Shown: positions 25,046 through 33,528 of the stretch, one piece after another | Numbering within the stretch: the first letter of the stretch is position 1 | Layout of the letters: every line of letters starts with the position of its first letter | Assembly: GCA_013359125.1 (NCBI GenBank) | Contig: JABWCR010000008.1 | Location: 27,607-91,606, forward strand | Direction: 5' to 3' | DNA: 64,000 bases | From: Armatimonadota bacterium | GTDB lineage: Bacteria > Armatimonadota > Fimbriimonadia > Fimbriimonadales > GBS-DC | Made by a program: the position numbers and the translations under genes | The notes under the pieces: generated by a model | Seen by the model: the letters and a program-made list of their open reading frames with translations, nothing else | Databases searched by the model: none | What the model was told of the DNA's origin: nothing

Positions 25046-26824
25046 CTACGGCATCGGCAGGTTGAAGGCGGCCAGCCACTCTTTCAGCTTCTTGGTGCGC
25101 TGGTCGTTCTCTGTAGGCAGAACCATCGGGCGACCGCGACCGTCGAACACCAGCCCCACCACGCCGCCTTCTAACTCCATCTCCCGCGTTCGTCCTTTGC
25201 CTTCGCCAACATCAAAGTTCTTGTTCGGCTTGATCACGGCCTTAACCTTTTCGCCCACGCCTAGCGGCACGACTTTGATCTCGCCGACCGAGACCGAAAC
25301 GGATTGCCCAGCCAGATCGACCGTCATGCAGAGTTCGCCCTCTTTGCCTTGCCCGACCGGACAGACGGAGTGGCCCAGGCGGATTAGGCAGTCGCGATCG
25401 AACACTTGCGCCGCCGCGACCGGATGCACGGTCGAAAGCACGCCCAACTGAGGCATCATAAAGATCGAATCGACCGCAAGCATCGTAACGCCTTCGGGCT
25501 GATAAGCATCGAGCACCATCAGGGCCGATTGGGCGCGCTCGGGCGCATGGCTCAGCACGCCGCCGCTGCCGACGATCATGTCCAGTTCCATTAGGTTAAC
25601 CAGCGTCTCGCCCGTATCCTTTTGGTCCAGGGCATCGCCAATAGTGCGCTGTTGTTGAATGCCTTTCAGTCCGCGCGCCAAGTCCTTATGGTGGATGAAA
25701 GCGAGGCGCAGCGCCTCGCGAGCGGCAGCCTGTTCCAGCAATAGGTCGTGGTACGTTTGAGGGATGGTAGTGGGGCGAATCATCTTGTTGCGCAGGCGAT
25801 TGCGCACTTCCATCGGGTCGATGTCGAACGGCAGCCACCTTCGGATATTCTCGATGCCGGTTTCTAGCATCACGTTGCATATCGAGTAGCTCATGCCAAG
25901 GTTGGCGCTCACCGTTCGCGTATAGTTGCCGTGGAAAACGGAGAACACGTCGGTCGTCGCGCCTCCGATATCGACGCCCAAGATGTTGATCCCGCGCTGT
26001 TCGGCGATGGTCACCATGATCTTGCCGACGGCATTGGGGGTGGACATAATATCCGCAGAAGTCCAAGTCATCAGCTTGCCATAGCCCGGCGCCTGCTGCA
26101 TCACGTGCTCCAAAAAGAGTTCGTGCACGGCCTCTCTGGCCGGCCCAAGGTCCTCTTTGTCCAGCGTCGGTCGAAGATTGTTGACCACGCGCACGTCAAA
26201 TCGCTTCTCGGAGATCTCCGTAACGGGCTCCACTGCGTCCTTGTTGCCTGCATAGATCACGGGAAGGTTCATCGTGCCGAACCTCGGCCGAGGGTCGGCC
26301 GACAGCAAAAGCTCGGCCAGATCGACCAAGTGCGTTACCGTGCCGCCGTCCGTACCGCCCGACATCAGCACAATGTCGGGTCGAAGCGCTCGCAATCGCT
26401 CGATCTTTTGATAATCTTTGCGTCCGTCGTCGATGGCGATCGTGTCCATAATGATCGCGCCCGCGCCCAGCGCCGCGCGCTGGCCGCTTTCGGCAGACAT
26501 TTGGCGCACCACGCCCATCACCATCATCTGTAGCCCGCCGCCCGCGCTGGATGTCGAAAGATAGAGGTCTACGCCTGTCTTCTCGTCCTGCTGTGGAACG
26601 ATGATGCGTCCGCTATCGACCAGAGTCCGGCCCGACAGCTCCTCGACTTCGCTGACGGCGTTCAGCACGCCTATCGTCACATCGTCAAAGGGCGCCTCGA
26701 CGGTGGTCGGCGCTTCTCCTCGAAACCTCAGGCGATACTCATCGCCCAACTTCTCGATTAAGATGGCTTTTGTGGTGGTGCTGCCGCAATCGGTAGCCAA
26801 GATGGATCGAACGTTATCGGACAT
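25046..26824 (-). CDS. glmL: GlmL/MutL-family protein (B12-dependent mutase accessory ATPase)
   Basis: Member of the GlmL/MutL family (592 aa) encoded beside glutamate mutase and other adenosylcobalamin-dependent aminomutases, thought to act as a reactivating chaperone of the ASKHA (actin/Hsp70) fold. Motifs: phosphate-1 loop ILATDCGSTTTKAILIEK, conserved STSSAGGGLQMMVMGVV, SGGTDGGTVTHLVDLAE, phosphate-2-like GVDIGGATTDVFSVF and the late VGSGGVLSHAPERAQSALMVLDA. ATG 26824 has GGAGG nine bases upstream; the frame extends to 26920 but that part is non-homologous. No mutase subunit (glmS/glmE type) is encoded in the window, so its client is elsewhere. Confidence 0.88.
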   Translation of the reverse strand: MSDNVRSILATDCGSTTTKAILIEKLGDEYRLRFRGEAPTTVEAPFDDVTIGVLNAVSEVEELSGRTLVDSGRIIVPQQDEKTGVDLYLSTSSAGGGLQMMVMGVVRQMSAESGQRAALGAGAIIMDTIAIDDGRKDYQKIERLRALRPDIVLMSGGTDGGTVTHLVDLAELLLSADPRPRFGTMNLPVIYAGNKDAVEPVTEISEKRFDVRVVNNLRPTLDKEDLGPAREAVHELFLEHVMQQAPGYGKLMTWTSADIMSTPNAVGKIMVTIAEQRGINILGVDIGGATTDVFSVFHGNYTRTVSANLGMSYSICNVMLETGIENIRRWLPFDIDPMEVRNRLRNKMIRPTTIPQTYHDLLLEQAAAREALRLAFIHHKDLARGLKGIQQQRTIGDALDQKDTGETLVNLMELDMIVGSGGVLSHAPERAQSALMVLDAYQPEGVTMLAVDSIFMMPQLGVLSTVHPVAAAQVFDRDCLIRLGHSVCPVGQGKEGELCMTVDLAGQSVSVSVGEIKVVPLGVGEKVKAVIKPNKNFDVGEGKGRTREMELEGGVVGLVFDGRGRPMVLPTENDQRTKKLKEWLAAFNLPMP

Positions 26825-26862
26825 AGGGAGAGCCTCCGTGCATGATCGCGAGATGTCCTGTA

Positions 26863-26868
26863 ATTTTA
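26863..26868 (-). promoter_or_regulatory. -10 element for glmL
   Basis: TAAAAT on the minus strand, 38 bases before ATG 26824, leaving a leader that includes GGAGG. No consensus -35 at proper spacing. Confidence 0.3.
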
Positions 26869-26904
26869 GCACCCTTTTGGCTCCCAAATTGCCAAAAACT
26901 GCGG

Positions 26905-26910
26905 TACAAT
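26905..26910 (+). promoter_or_regulatory. -10 element for the PEP-CTERM pair
   Basis: TACAAT in GCGGTACAAT, 40 bases before ATG 26951. The leader contains AAAGGAGGTC, close to the anti-Shine-Dalgarno optimum. Confidence 0.45.
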
Positions 26911-26950
26911 CTGTGGACATCCCAGTTTGGATGGTAAAGGAGGTCTAGAT

Positions 26951-27559
26951 ATGACCCGGCGCATCTTGCCTATTGCGGCCGCCGCGTTAGCGATCTTTAG
27001 CGGTGCAAAGGCCGATGTCTTTTTTGATCAGCCGTTTGCTACTGGTTCGCTGGCTGCGGGCGCTTCGATCAGTTCAGGCGCATTCGATATCGACTTTTTC
27101 TTGCAGAACGCCCAGGTGGGCGATCCGCCGCTTCCGACGCGAATCGGGAATCTCGTATTGGGCTTCAACGCCTACTCGGACGTTGCGCTGATGAGCGAGG
27201 AGATCACGCTCTTTTCGACCGGCCAACTGCGGGGCAGCGGCATTCTCTACTTCAACCAGACGGTCGTTGATATTTCAGACCCGTTTAACCCGGTCGAGAT
27301 CGCGAGCTTCAGCGCGGTGCTGACTTCGGCCAACACGCTGCCGTTTTCTCATCTGCTGACGTTCAGCCAGCCTTCGACGGCCATCAAGGTGCGCAAGTCG
27401 TTTGTCTTGGCCGCGCCCGATACGCCCGAGGACGACTACTCCGGTTTTGGCCAGTTGAACGGTCGGTTCGAACAGGTTCCTGAGCCAACCAGCATTGCGG
27501 CGCTCCTGATGGGCGGCGCACTGATGGCTCGACGACTACGAAAGGGGGTCAAGCGATGA
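26951..27559 (+). CDS. PEP-CTERM sorted exported protein 1
   Basis: The 202-aa protein has a signal peptide (MTRRILPIAAAALAIFSGAKA) and an unassigned beta-rich central region. The C-terminal sorting signal starts VPEPTS, followed by a hydrophobic segment (IAALLMGGALMA) and a basic end (RRLRKGVKR). PEP-CTERM proteins are cleaved by an exosortase and tied to the envelope or exopolysaccharide; no exosortase gene is in the window. ATG 26951 is fixed by AAAGGAGGTC; a start at 26927 would be ahead of this site. It overlaps the next PEP-CTERM gene by 4 bases. Confidence 0.85.
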   Translation: MTRRILPIAAAALAIFSGAKADVFFDQPFATGSLAAGASISSGAFDIDFFLQNAQVGDPPLPTRIGNLVLGFNAYSDVALMSEEITLFSTGQLRGSGILYFNQTVVDISDPFNPVEIASFSAVLTSANTLPFSHLLTFSQPSTAIKVRKSFVLAAPDTPEDDYSGFGQLNGRFEQVPEPTSIAALLMGGALMARRLRKGVKR

Positions 27560-28143
27560 TTCGCAAATCTCTGCTGGCATTGGCGGGCGCTTGCGCCCTA
27601 ACCATGAGTGCCTCGGCTGTAACCTACAGCCAGTTGTCCGTCGACGGGCAATTGGCCGATGGATGGTCGCTGGTCTTTTCGCCCATCGATCTGACGCTCT
27701 TCTACCCCGAGGCGTTTGCGGGCGACCTCTCTCCGACCCGTCAGGGCGACATCGACGTGAAGTTCGTCGCGTCCGACCCTTCGGGCATCACGATGGTCTC
27801 GCTGACATGGATGGGCGCGTTAGAAGGGCTTGGCTCGTTCCACATGCGGGGCACCATTGAGGACTTTACCGACTCGAACAATCCGATCCAGATCGGAGCG
27901 TTCGATTTCTCGGTTCTGGACCATTCGGAGCTGCCCAGTACTCGACACGTTGCCATAGCGCCGACCACCGTGATCCGAATTACTCATGCGATCACGCTGT
28001 CTGCGCCCGATCAGACCGATCCGAGCGGACTGGACATAGCCGCGCTGACGCTGACGGACCACACCTTCCAAGTCGTGCCCGAGCCCGCCTCGATCATCGG
28101 TCTGGCTCTGGGCGCCGCGGCGCTCATCCGACGCCGACGGTAG
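27556..28143 (+). CDS. PEP-CTERM sorted exported protein 2
   Basis: The 195-aa protein shares its layout with the preceding one: a signal peptide (MIRKSLLALAGACALTMSASA), a beta-rich body and a C-terminal VPEPAS motif, hydrophobic IIGLALGAAALI and terminal RRRR. Local similarity in the bodies (a segment on DPFNPVEIASF in the first and SNNPIQIGAF here, then LTFSQPSTAIKV and IRITHAITLS) suggests the two are diverged paralogues. It starts with ATGA overlap and is followed by a strong terminator. Confidence 0.87.
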   Translation: MIRKSLLALAGACALTMSASAVTYSQLSVDGQLADGWSLVFSPIDLTLFYPEAFAGDLSPTRQGDIDVKFVASDPSGITMVSLTWMGALEGLGSFHMRGTIEDFTDSNNPIQIGAFDFSVLDHSELPSTRHVAIAPTTVIRITHAITLSAPDQTDPSGLDIAALTLTDHTFQVVPEPASIIGLALGAAALIRRRR

Positions 28144-28153
28144 TCTATAAACC

Positions 28154-28196
28154 TTGCGCCTGGCGGAAACTAGTCCGCTAGGCGCAAACCTTTTTC
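28154..28196 (+). terminator. Rho-independent terminator after the PEP-CTERM pair
   Basis: A 14-bp stem with one G-T pair (28154-28167 with 28174-28187), 6-base loop AACTAG, followed by ACCTTTTTC. This is the clearest intrinsic terminator in the window. Confidence 0.85.
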
Positions 28197-28212
28197 TCCC
28201 TCGTTCGTATGG

Positions 28213-28218
28213 TATCCT
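28213..28218 (+). promoter_or_regulatory. Close-in -10 element before dsbD
   Basis: TATCCT, preceded by GG, ends eight bases before ATG 28227. No Shine-Dalgarno sequence fits in the gap. Confidence 0.45.
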
Positions 28219-28226
28219 GAGACATC

Positions 28227-30023
28227 ATGAAGGGGATACTGCTTGTACTTCTGTGCGGCGCAGTCGCGTTTGCCCAACCGCCCAAAATCGATCTAAGCCC
28301 GAAGCTCCTGCTCCAAGTCGATCGTGCGAAGCCGGGCTCGACCGTCGAAGCGGCACTGCTGTTAGACATCAAACACCCGTTGCACATCAACGCTGTGCCG
28401 CCCTCTAGCGAGGACTTAATCCCCACTACTTGGGAAGCCGAAAAGTCGAACGCCTATAAGTTCGACAAAATCACTTTCCCGCCCGGCAAACTGATGTCGT
28501 TTTCGTTCACTTCGGGCGAACAGATCAACGTCTACGAGGGCAAGGTTGCAGTTCGCTTTCAAGTGGTCTTGGATCCAAAGGCCAAGTTGGGGGATCTAAA
28601 GGTCTCCGGCAAGTTGGGCTTTCAGGCTTGCAACGACTCCGTCTGCTTTCCGCCTAACAACGAAACCGTTACGGCAAAACTGAAGCTGGTGGCCGATCCT
28701 AAAGGCGCGGTCATGTCTAAAGACCCCGTCTTTGCCGTGCCCGTACAAAAGGCGCCCATGTCCGAACCGACCGGCAAGCAGAAAGAGGCGGGTTTGGTCC
28801 GCACCGTCCAAGAGCTGTACGAGTCGGGTCAATGGCCGCTCTACTTTGGTGTGATTTTGCTCATGGGGCTCGGCCTCAACCTCACGCCCTGCGTGTTTCC
28901 GCTCATCCCAATCACGGTCGGCTTCTTCAGTTCGCAATCGCACGGCAGTCGGTCCTTGCGGTTCGGGCTGGCGGCGACCTATGCCTTGACCATGGCCATG
29001 GTTTATGCCGTGTTGGGCGCCGTTGCAGGATTGGCCGGCAAAGCGTTCGGATTCCAGCTTCAAAACCCGATCGTAACCATCGTGCTCTGCGCGATTATCG
29101 TCGCGCTGGCGCTTTCAATGTTTGGTCTCTATCGATTTCAGCCGCCCCAGTTTCTAATGCAGAAAGTGGGCGCCAAGTCCGGCTTGTTCGGCGCGGTCGC
29201 CATGGGCAGCGTGGCCGGGATCGCGGCGGCGCCTTGCGTCGGCCCGGTCGTCGTCGCGCTCTTGGCGATCATTGCCGCGTCGAACAACGCGGTTTTCAGT
29301 TTCTTTACTTTCTTGGCGTTGGGCCTGGGTCTGGGCCTGCCGTTCTTCATCATGGGGCTGTACTTTGAGAAGCTTCAAGGCAAACTGCCCAAGTCGGGCG
29401 GCTGGATGCTGGTGATCGAGCGCATCTTTGGCGTCATGATGATCGGCGTCGCGATCTTCTTTCTGCAAGGCTTGTTAAGGGTGAAGTTTGGAGCCGATTT
29501 CGTAACCTGGACCTGGTTCGCGTTTGCAGCAGCGTTTGCCGTCTACTTCTTGGTCGCCGATCGCAGCGAGCATCGAAACCGAGGAGTCTTGCGGGCGAAG
29601 CAAAGTTTATCAATGATTTTGGCGGCCTTCGCCGTCTACGTCGGCTATTCGGCAATGAGCGAGGCGCCCGGCATCGTGTGGGACAAATACGACTCGGCCA
29701 AGATCGAAAAAGCGATGCAAGAGGGAAAGCCGGTCTTGATCGACTTTGACGCCAGCTGGTGCTTGGCCTGCAGAGAGTTGGAAAAGTTCACCTACACCGA
29801 CAATCAAGTCATGACTGAAGCAAGCCGCTTCGTCAAACTCAAAATGGATGGTAGCGTTACCACGCCCGAATACACCGAAGCGGCAGAGAGATTCAAGGTG
29901 CAAGGGTTGCCCACAGTCATCTTCATCGGCCCGGACGGAAAAGAGCTCGAACAGTTAAGGCTGACCGGCTACGAGCCGGCCAGCGCGTTCCTAGAGCGGC
30001 TAAGACAAGTGCCTAATTCTTAA
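28227..30023 (+). CDS. dsbD: Thiol:disulfide interchange protein DsbD
   Basis: Membrane protein that carries electrons from cytoplasmic thioredoxin to periplasmic or extracytoplasmic disulfide pathways, 598 aa. A signal peptide (MKGILLVLLCGAVAFAQ) is followed by an alpha domain with the Cys pair in FQACNDSVCFPP. The central membrane domain has the two typical Cys positions (LNLTPCVFPLIPIT and GIAAAPCVGPVVVALLA). The C-terminal thioredoxin-like domain has WCLAC around residue 511. All three redox pairs are present, so it should be functional. The 3' end overlaps the convergent membrane-protein gene by 4 bases. Confidence 0.93.
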   Translation: MKGILLVLLCGAVAFAQPPKIDLSPKLLLQVDRAKPGSTVEAALLLDIKHPLHINAVPPSSEDLIPTTWEAEKSNAYKFDKITFPPGKLMSFSFTSGEQINVYEGKVAVRFQVVLDPKAKLGDLKVSGKLGFQACNDSVCFPPNNETVTAKLKLVADPKGAVMSKDPVFAVPVQKAPMSEPTGKQKEAGLVRTVQELYESGQWPLYFGVILLMGLGLNLTPCVFPLIPITVGFFSSQSHGSRSLRFGLAATYALTMAMVYAVLGAVAGLAGKAFGFQLQNPIVTIVLCAIIVALALSMFGLYRFQPPQFLMQKVGAKSGLFGAVAMGSVAGIAAAPCVGPVVVALLAIIAASNNAVFSFFTFLALGLGLGLPFFIMGLYFEKLQGKLPKSGGWMLVIERIFGVMMIGVAIFFLQGLLRVKFGADFVTWTWFAFAAAFAVYFLVADRSEHRNRGVLRAKQSLSMILAAFAVYVGYSAMSEAPGIVWDKYDSAKIEKAMQEGKPVLIDFDASWCLACRELEKFTYTDNQVMTEASRFVKLKMDGSVTTPEYTEAAERFKVQGLPTVIFIGPDGKELEQLRLTGYEPASAFLERLRQVPNS

Positions 30024-31327
30024 ACCCCAAAATAGAACCGCGGCGCATGAAAGAACGCCCAAGCCTGAAAGATCGCCAAGAGATTCAGGCCGATCAGAAG
30101 CGCCAAAACAAAAGGCAATCGCTTGGGATGGAACAGATTGGCCATCCCTTGCCCGACAACCCACGAGATAGGCGCAAGCACAGGGAAGAGAAAACGCCCC
30201 TGCGCCTGCTCGAACGTTAGATTGTAGTAAACCACCGAGCAGGCCGCCAGTGCGATGCACCAGAGCGCGAACCAAAATCGCCCGTCGCGAGACCCCAAAA
30301 TGATCCCAAGCGCCGATGCCAACGCCAGAAACAGATAGGCCAAATAGCCCAGCCATGGCAGACCGACGCTCATCCAGCCCAAACGACAGACGAAGGACAT
30401 GAAGAGAACCTTCCAAAACGACCCTGCAAAGTAGGGCGAAAAGAGGCTCTTTTCATCCACCAAATGGGCCAAAGTCTCGCGCTCCATCTGAGTGCCCAAC
30501 GGATCGCCGTATCGCGCATGGGTTGCCAGCATCAGCCCCACAATCGACACTGCGCCGACAGCCAGCGCCACAACCCACTTTCGACCCTTGCCCGTACCCA
30601 TCGCGCTCCAGCCCAACGGAATCAATGCAGGCAAGAGGATGAGGAGGGTCTTTTTCGTCCAGGGTGCCAGCAGAAGCGCGAACGCCAACAATGCAAAAGG
30701 CCACCGGCCCGCAGATTGCTGATAGGCGACCGCAACCGCATAAAAAGCCGCCCCAGAGATCAGCAAAGCCATCGAATCGTTGTTGATCGCCCCGGAAAGA
30801 CCCTGCAGTTGAGGCAATGTCGCCACGAACGCAAATGCGTACGCGCGCGGCTCGGGGTCGGCAAACCACCGAGCCGCAGCGCTCAGCATCAACCAAACGG
30901 CGAAAGCGGAAAGCAACCAAGAAAGCAGCCGCAAAGAGAAAAACGAGCGCCGGTCCGTCTCGCCGAGAAAACGAGCCGAGAGATACTTGGGCGCCCTTGG
31001 ATCCGGTTGCGAGCGACGAACAAGTTCGTACTCGATCTTGGCGTCCATCTCGATCAGTCTTAATAGCCCGGCCAATGTCAGATAATAGAGAGGCGGCTGA
31101 TGCCCCTCGCCTTCCACCCGCTTTTCCTTCGACAGTTGGTTGGGCAATTGACGCTGGGTCGCCACAAAGTTGACATAATCCAAGTGGTGAGGCTCGTCCG
31201 GCGCCTCGAACGGCGGCGTGACGAACAGGAAAAGAAGCGAAAGAGCGCAATACTGCGCCATCCACCATCGCCGATGCGTCCATGGCTGGCGAGGCGCAAG
31301 AAAGAGACTAAGGCCGCTCGTCTTCAT
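30020..31327 (-). CDS. Polytopic membrane protein, DUF2142/GT39-like
   Basis: Integral membrane protein of 435 aa with 10-12 predicted helices. The N-terminal extracytoplasmic loop carries PPFEAPDEPHHLDYVNF, in the position of the acidic (DE) motif of GT-C glycosyltransferases, as in DUF2142 proteins; a second conserved loop is GAINNDSMALLISGAAFYAV. This suggests transfer of sugars from lipid carriers, but it is unproven. No ribosome-binding site is clear. It is divergent from the ACT-domain gene and converges with dsbD, overlapping it by 4 bases. Confidence 0.7.
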   Translation of the reverse strand: MKTSGLSLFLAPRQPWTHRRWWMAQYCALSLLFLFVTPPFEAPDEPHHLDYVNFVATQRQLPNQLSKEKRVEGEGHQPPLYYLTLAGLLRLIEMDAKIEYELVRRSQPDPRAPKYLSARFLGETDRRSFFSLRLLSWLLSAFAVWLMLSAAARWFADPEPRAYAFAFVATLPQLQGLSGAINNDSMALLISGAAFYAVAVAYQQSAGRWPFALLAFALLLAPWTKKTLLILLPALIPLGWSAMGTGKGRKWVVALAVGAVSIVGLMLATHARYGDPLGTQMERETLAHLVDEKSLFSPYFAGSFWKVLFMSFVCRLGWMSVGLPWLGYLAYLFLALASALGIILGSRDGRFWFALWCIALAACSVVYYNLTFEQAQGRFLFPVLAPISWVVGQGMANLFHPKRLPFVLALLIGLNLLAIFQAWAFFHAPRFYFGV

Positions 31328-31367
31328 GACGGATGCGCCCCCATTCTGACACAGAAGCCCTACTCGG

Positions 31368-31373
31368 TATACT
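31368..31373 (+). promoter_or_regulatory. Close-in -10 element before the ACT gene
   Basis: TATACT, preceded by CGG, ends seven bases before GTG 31381. This spacing puts the expected transcription start at or next to the start codon. Confidence 0.5.
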
Positions 31374-31380
31374 TCTGAGC

Positions 31381-31863
31381 GTGGCGAATAGGGAACGGCT
31401 CAGTTTCGAGCGCGAGCGGGGTATTCGTGAGATTCGTGCGATCTCCGGCATTGCGCACGTCTCTGTGCGCAATGCGGCAACCATCGACGAGCGCCTGAAA
31501 GCGCTATCCGAACTCAAAAACGATGGAATCAGTATCTTCTTGCTCAAATTTCATAACGGCGGGCTGAGCTTTGCGCTCAATGCAAGCCGAATCGATAGAA
31601 CGGTCGATCTTCTTCGCAAAGCGGGATTCGAATGCGTAACCAATCCGGGCTGCGTGCTGGTCTCACTTTTTGCCCAGAACGTGCGCGAAATGCCCGACGC
31701 CTTCGCCCGAATGTCGGAAGCGCTGTTCGAGTGCGGCGCCCCGGTCGTCCAAACGGGCGACGCCCATGATCGCATCAACTGTCTGATTCCCGGCCAACAT
31801 GCGCAGGATGCCGTGGAGAACCTGAGAGCCCGGTTTGGCGTCGATCGGGTGAGTTGGGAGTGA
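31381..31863 (+). CDS. ACT-domain regulatory protein adjacent to aspartokinase
   Basis: A 160-aa protein of two ACT-like units: roughly residues 12-80 (IREIRAISGIAHVSV ... FLLKFHNGGLSFALN) and 85-160 (CVLVSLFAQNVREMPDAFARMSEALFECGAPVV). ACT domains bind amino acids; next to lysC it is likely to bind lysine or threonine or to act as a regulatory subunit. I place the start at GTG 31381 because the open frame's earlier start (31333) lies upstream of the TATACT promoter element. It overlaps lysC by 4 bases (GTGA). Confidence 0.75.
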   Translation: MANRERLSFERERGIREIRAISGIAHVSVRNAATIDERLKALSELKNDGISIFLLKFHNGGLSFALNASRIDRTVDLLRKAGFECVTNPGCVLVSLFAQNVREMPDAFARMSEALFECGAPVVQTGDAHDRINCLIPGQHAQDAVENLRARFGVDRVSWE

Positions 31864-33209
31864 GAATCCGCGTCCTGAAGTTCGGGGGAACGAGCGTCGA
31901 TTCGCACGAGCATCGGCTGATGGCGGCGCGAAAGGTAGCGCAGGCAAAAGAGGCCGGCTATGCCCCTGTCGTCGTCGTCTCGGCCATAGGGCGCAAGGGA
32001 GCGCCCTACGCGACCGACACGCTGGTGGAGTTTCTGCGCTCTATCGATCCCAGCGTCGATCCTGCGATGAGAGACCGCGACCTGATGATGGCCTGCGGCG
32101 AGATCATCTCTACCGTCATCATGGCCCACACCTTGCGCACGCTCGGGCACTCTGCCGTGCCGATGACCGGCGGCCAAGCAGGCATCTATACGGACGAAGA
32201 GTACGGCGCCGCAAGGATCGTCGCCATCAATAACGAGAACGTCATGAGAATAATTGCGGACGGCGCCGTGCCGGTCGTAGCAGGCTTCCAGGGCGTCCAT
32301 GCCAATGGCAACGGCGTCGAATCGGGAACCGTTACGACCCTAGGCCGCGGCGGCAGCGACACGACGGCGGCCGCGCTAGGCGCCGCGCTGGGGGCAGAGG
32401 CCGTCGAGATTTTTACCGACGTAGACGGCGTCAAAACGGCCGACCCCGACTATGTGCCTGAAGCCTCGACGCTCCAAGAAGTAACCTACGAAGAGGTCGC
32501 GGAAATAGCCCACCAAGGGGCGCGAGTGTTGCATCCTCGGGCTGCCGAAGCCGCGATGGATTACGATATCCCGCTCTATGTTCGGAACACCTTTTCCGAC
32601 GAGCCGGGAACCCTGGTCGTCTCTTCATCCTCCCGCCGTCGCTTCTCTGCGGTAACGCACACGGGCAAGGTCGTCAGCCTTCAGATTTCGGCGCCGTGGG
32701 TAGAGCACAAAAGCCATCTGGAACTGGAGATGTTCCGACTCCTGGGCATGGCCCAAGTGAACGTGCAACTGGTCAGCATCGACCAAGAAGGATTCTCGCT
32801 CGCATTCTCCCGCGAGCACTTTCCCCGCGTCCGCCAGATGCTGGACGGCCTGATCATCCCCATCGCAAAGCAGAACGAGGAGCCGCAGCTCTACATCCTG
32901 CGATTCAGCGCAGAAACGGGGTCGAACTTCGTCGTGCAGCACGGCTTGTTAGAGAAGGCCGGCATGGGCGGCGCCTTGCGCACCGTTTCGATCGAGTTCA
33001 CCGAAGGGCTGACGATGGTCTCCGTCATCGCGCCGGGCTACAGCGGCGAACCGGGCGTATTCTACGAGGCGATCAAAACGCTGAACGAGGCCGGGATCGC
33101 CGTCATCCAGGCCGCCGACTCCGATTTGTCTCTGTCGTGCTTGGTGCCCGAGAGCGAGGTGCATCGAGCCGTGAGGATCCTCCATGACCGATTCGCAATT
33201 ACCGCCTGA
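31860..33209 (+). CDS. lysC: Aspartate kinase
   Basis: First enzyme of lysine, threonine, methionine and diaminopimelate synthesis (ATP + aspartate to aspartyl phosphate), 449 aa. Kinase motifs: VLKFGGTSVDS, VVSAIGRKG, GRGGSDTTAAALG and the long EIFTDVDGVKTADPDYVPEA. The C-terminal regulatory part contains two ACT domains (MFRLLGMAQVNVQLVSIDQEG; TMVSVIAPGYSGEPGVFYEA). GTG 31860 (VRIRVLKFGG) overlaps the ACT gene stop by 4 bases. Its own ACT domains make the extra upstream ACT protein unusual. Confidence 0.95.
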   Translation: MRIRVLKFGGTSVDSHEHRLMAARKVAQAKEAGYAPVVVVSAIGRKGAPYATDTLVEFLRSIDPSVDPAMRDRDLMMACGEIISTVIMAHTLRTLGHSAVPMTGGQAGIYTDEEYGAARIVAINNENVMRIIADGAVPVVAGFQGVHANGNGVESGTVTTLGRGGSDTTAAALGAALGAEAVEIFTDVDGVKTADPDYVPEASTLQEVTYEEVAEIAHQGARVLHPRAAEAAMDYDIPLYVRNTFSDEPGTLVVSSSSRRRFSAVTHTGKVVSLQISAPWVEHKSHLELEMFRLLGMAQVNVQLVSIDQEGFSLAFSREHFPRVRQMLDGLIIPIAKQNEEPQLYILRFSAETGSNFVVQHGLLEKAGMGGALRTVSIEFTEGLTMVSVIAPGYSGEPGVFYEAIKTLNEAGIAVIQAADSDLSLSCLVPESEVHRAVRILHDRFAITA

Positions 33210-33528
33210 CAAAGAACTCCCAGAGTTTCCCGAGGTTCCCAAACCGCCCGAACTGCCCTTGCCGCCAGAGGTGAACATCGAACGGCCCAAGCAAAGGGAG
33301 AATCGCCCAACCGAAGGCGCCAAACAGGCCGGCGCATTGGGCATGGCGGCCGCGGTCGGCACGTCGCTCGCCGCTCCGATCATCGTTGGAGCGCTGATCG
33401 GCGTCTATCTGGACCGATGGCTAAAAACCGACCCGTGGCTGACCATGATCTTCCTGTTTGTCGGCATCGTGTCGGGCTTTATCCAGATGATTCGAACCCT
33501 TAACCGAGTGGAGCAACTGAACAAATGA
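33184..33528 (+). CDS. atpZ: AtpZ/AtpI-type ATP synthase accessory membrane protein
   Basis: Small membrane protein (114 aa) of the family encoded at the head of ATP synthase operons, with suggested roles in Mg2+ supply or c-ring assembly. The N-terminal 55 residues are Pro/Glu-rich (PEFPEVPKPPELPLPPE), followed by two membrane helices: AAVGTSLAAPIIVGALIGVYLDRWLKT and LTMIFLFVGIVSGFIQMI. It starts within lysC (26-base overlap, GAGGATCC upstream) and overlaps the next gene by 4 bases. The rest of the atp operon is not here. Confidence 0.82.
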   Translation: MTDSQLPPDKELPEFPEVPKPPELPLPPEVNIERPKQRENRPTEGAKQAGALGMAAAVGTSLAAPIIVGALIGVYLDRWLKTDPWLTMIFLFVGIVSGFIQMIRTLNRVEQLNK

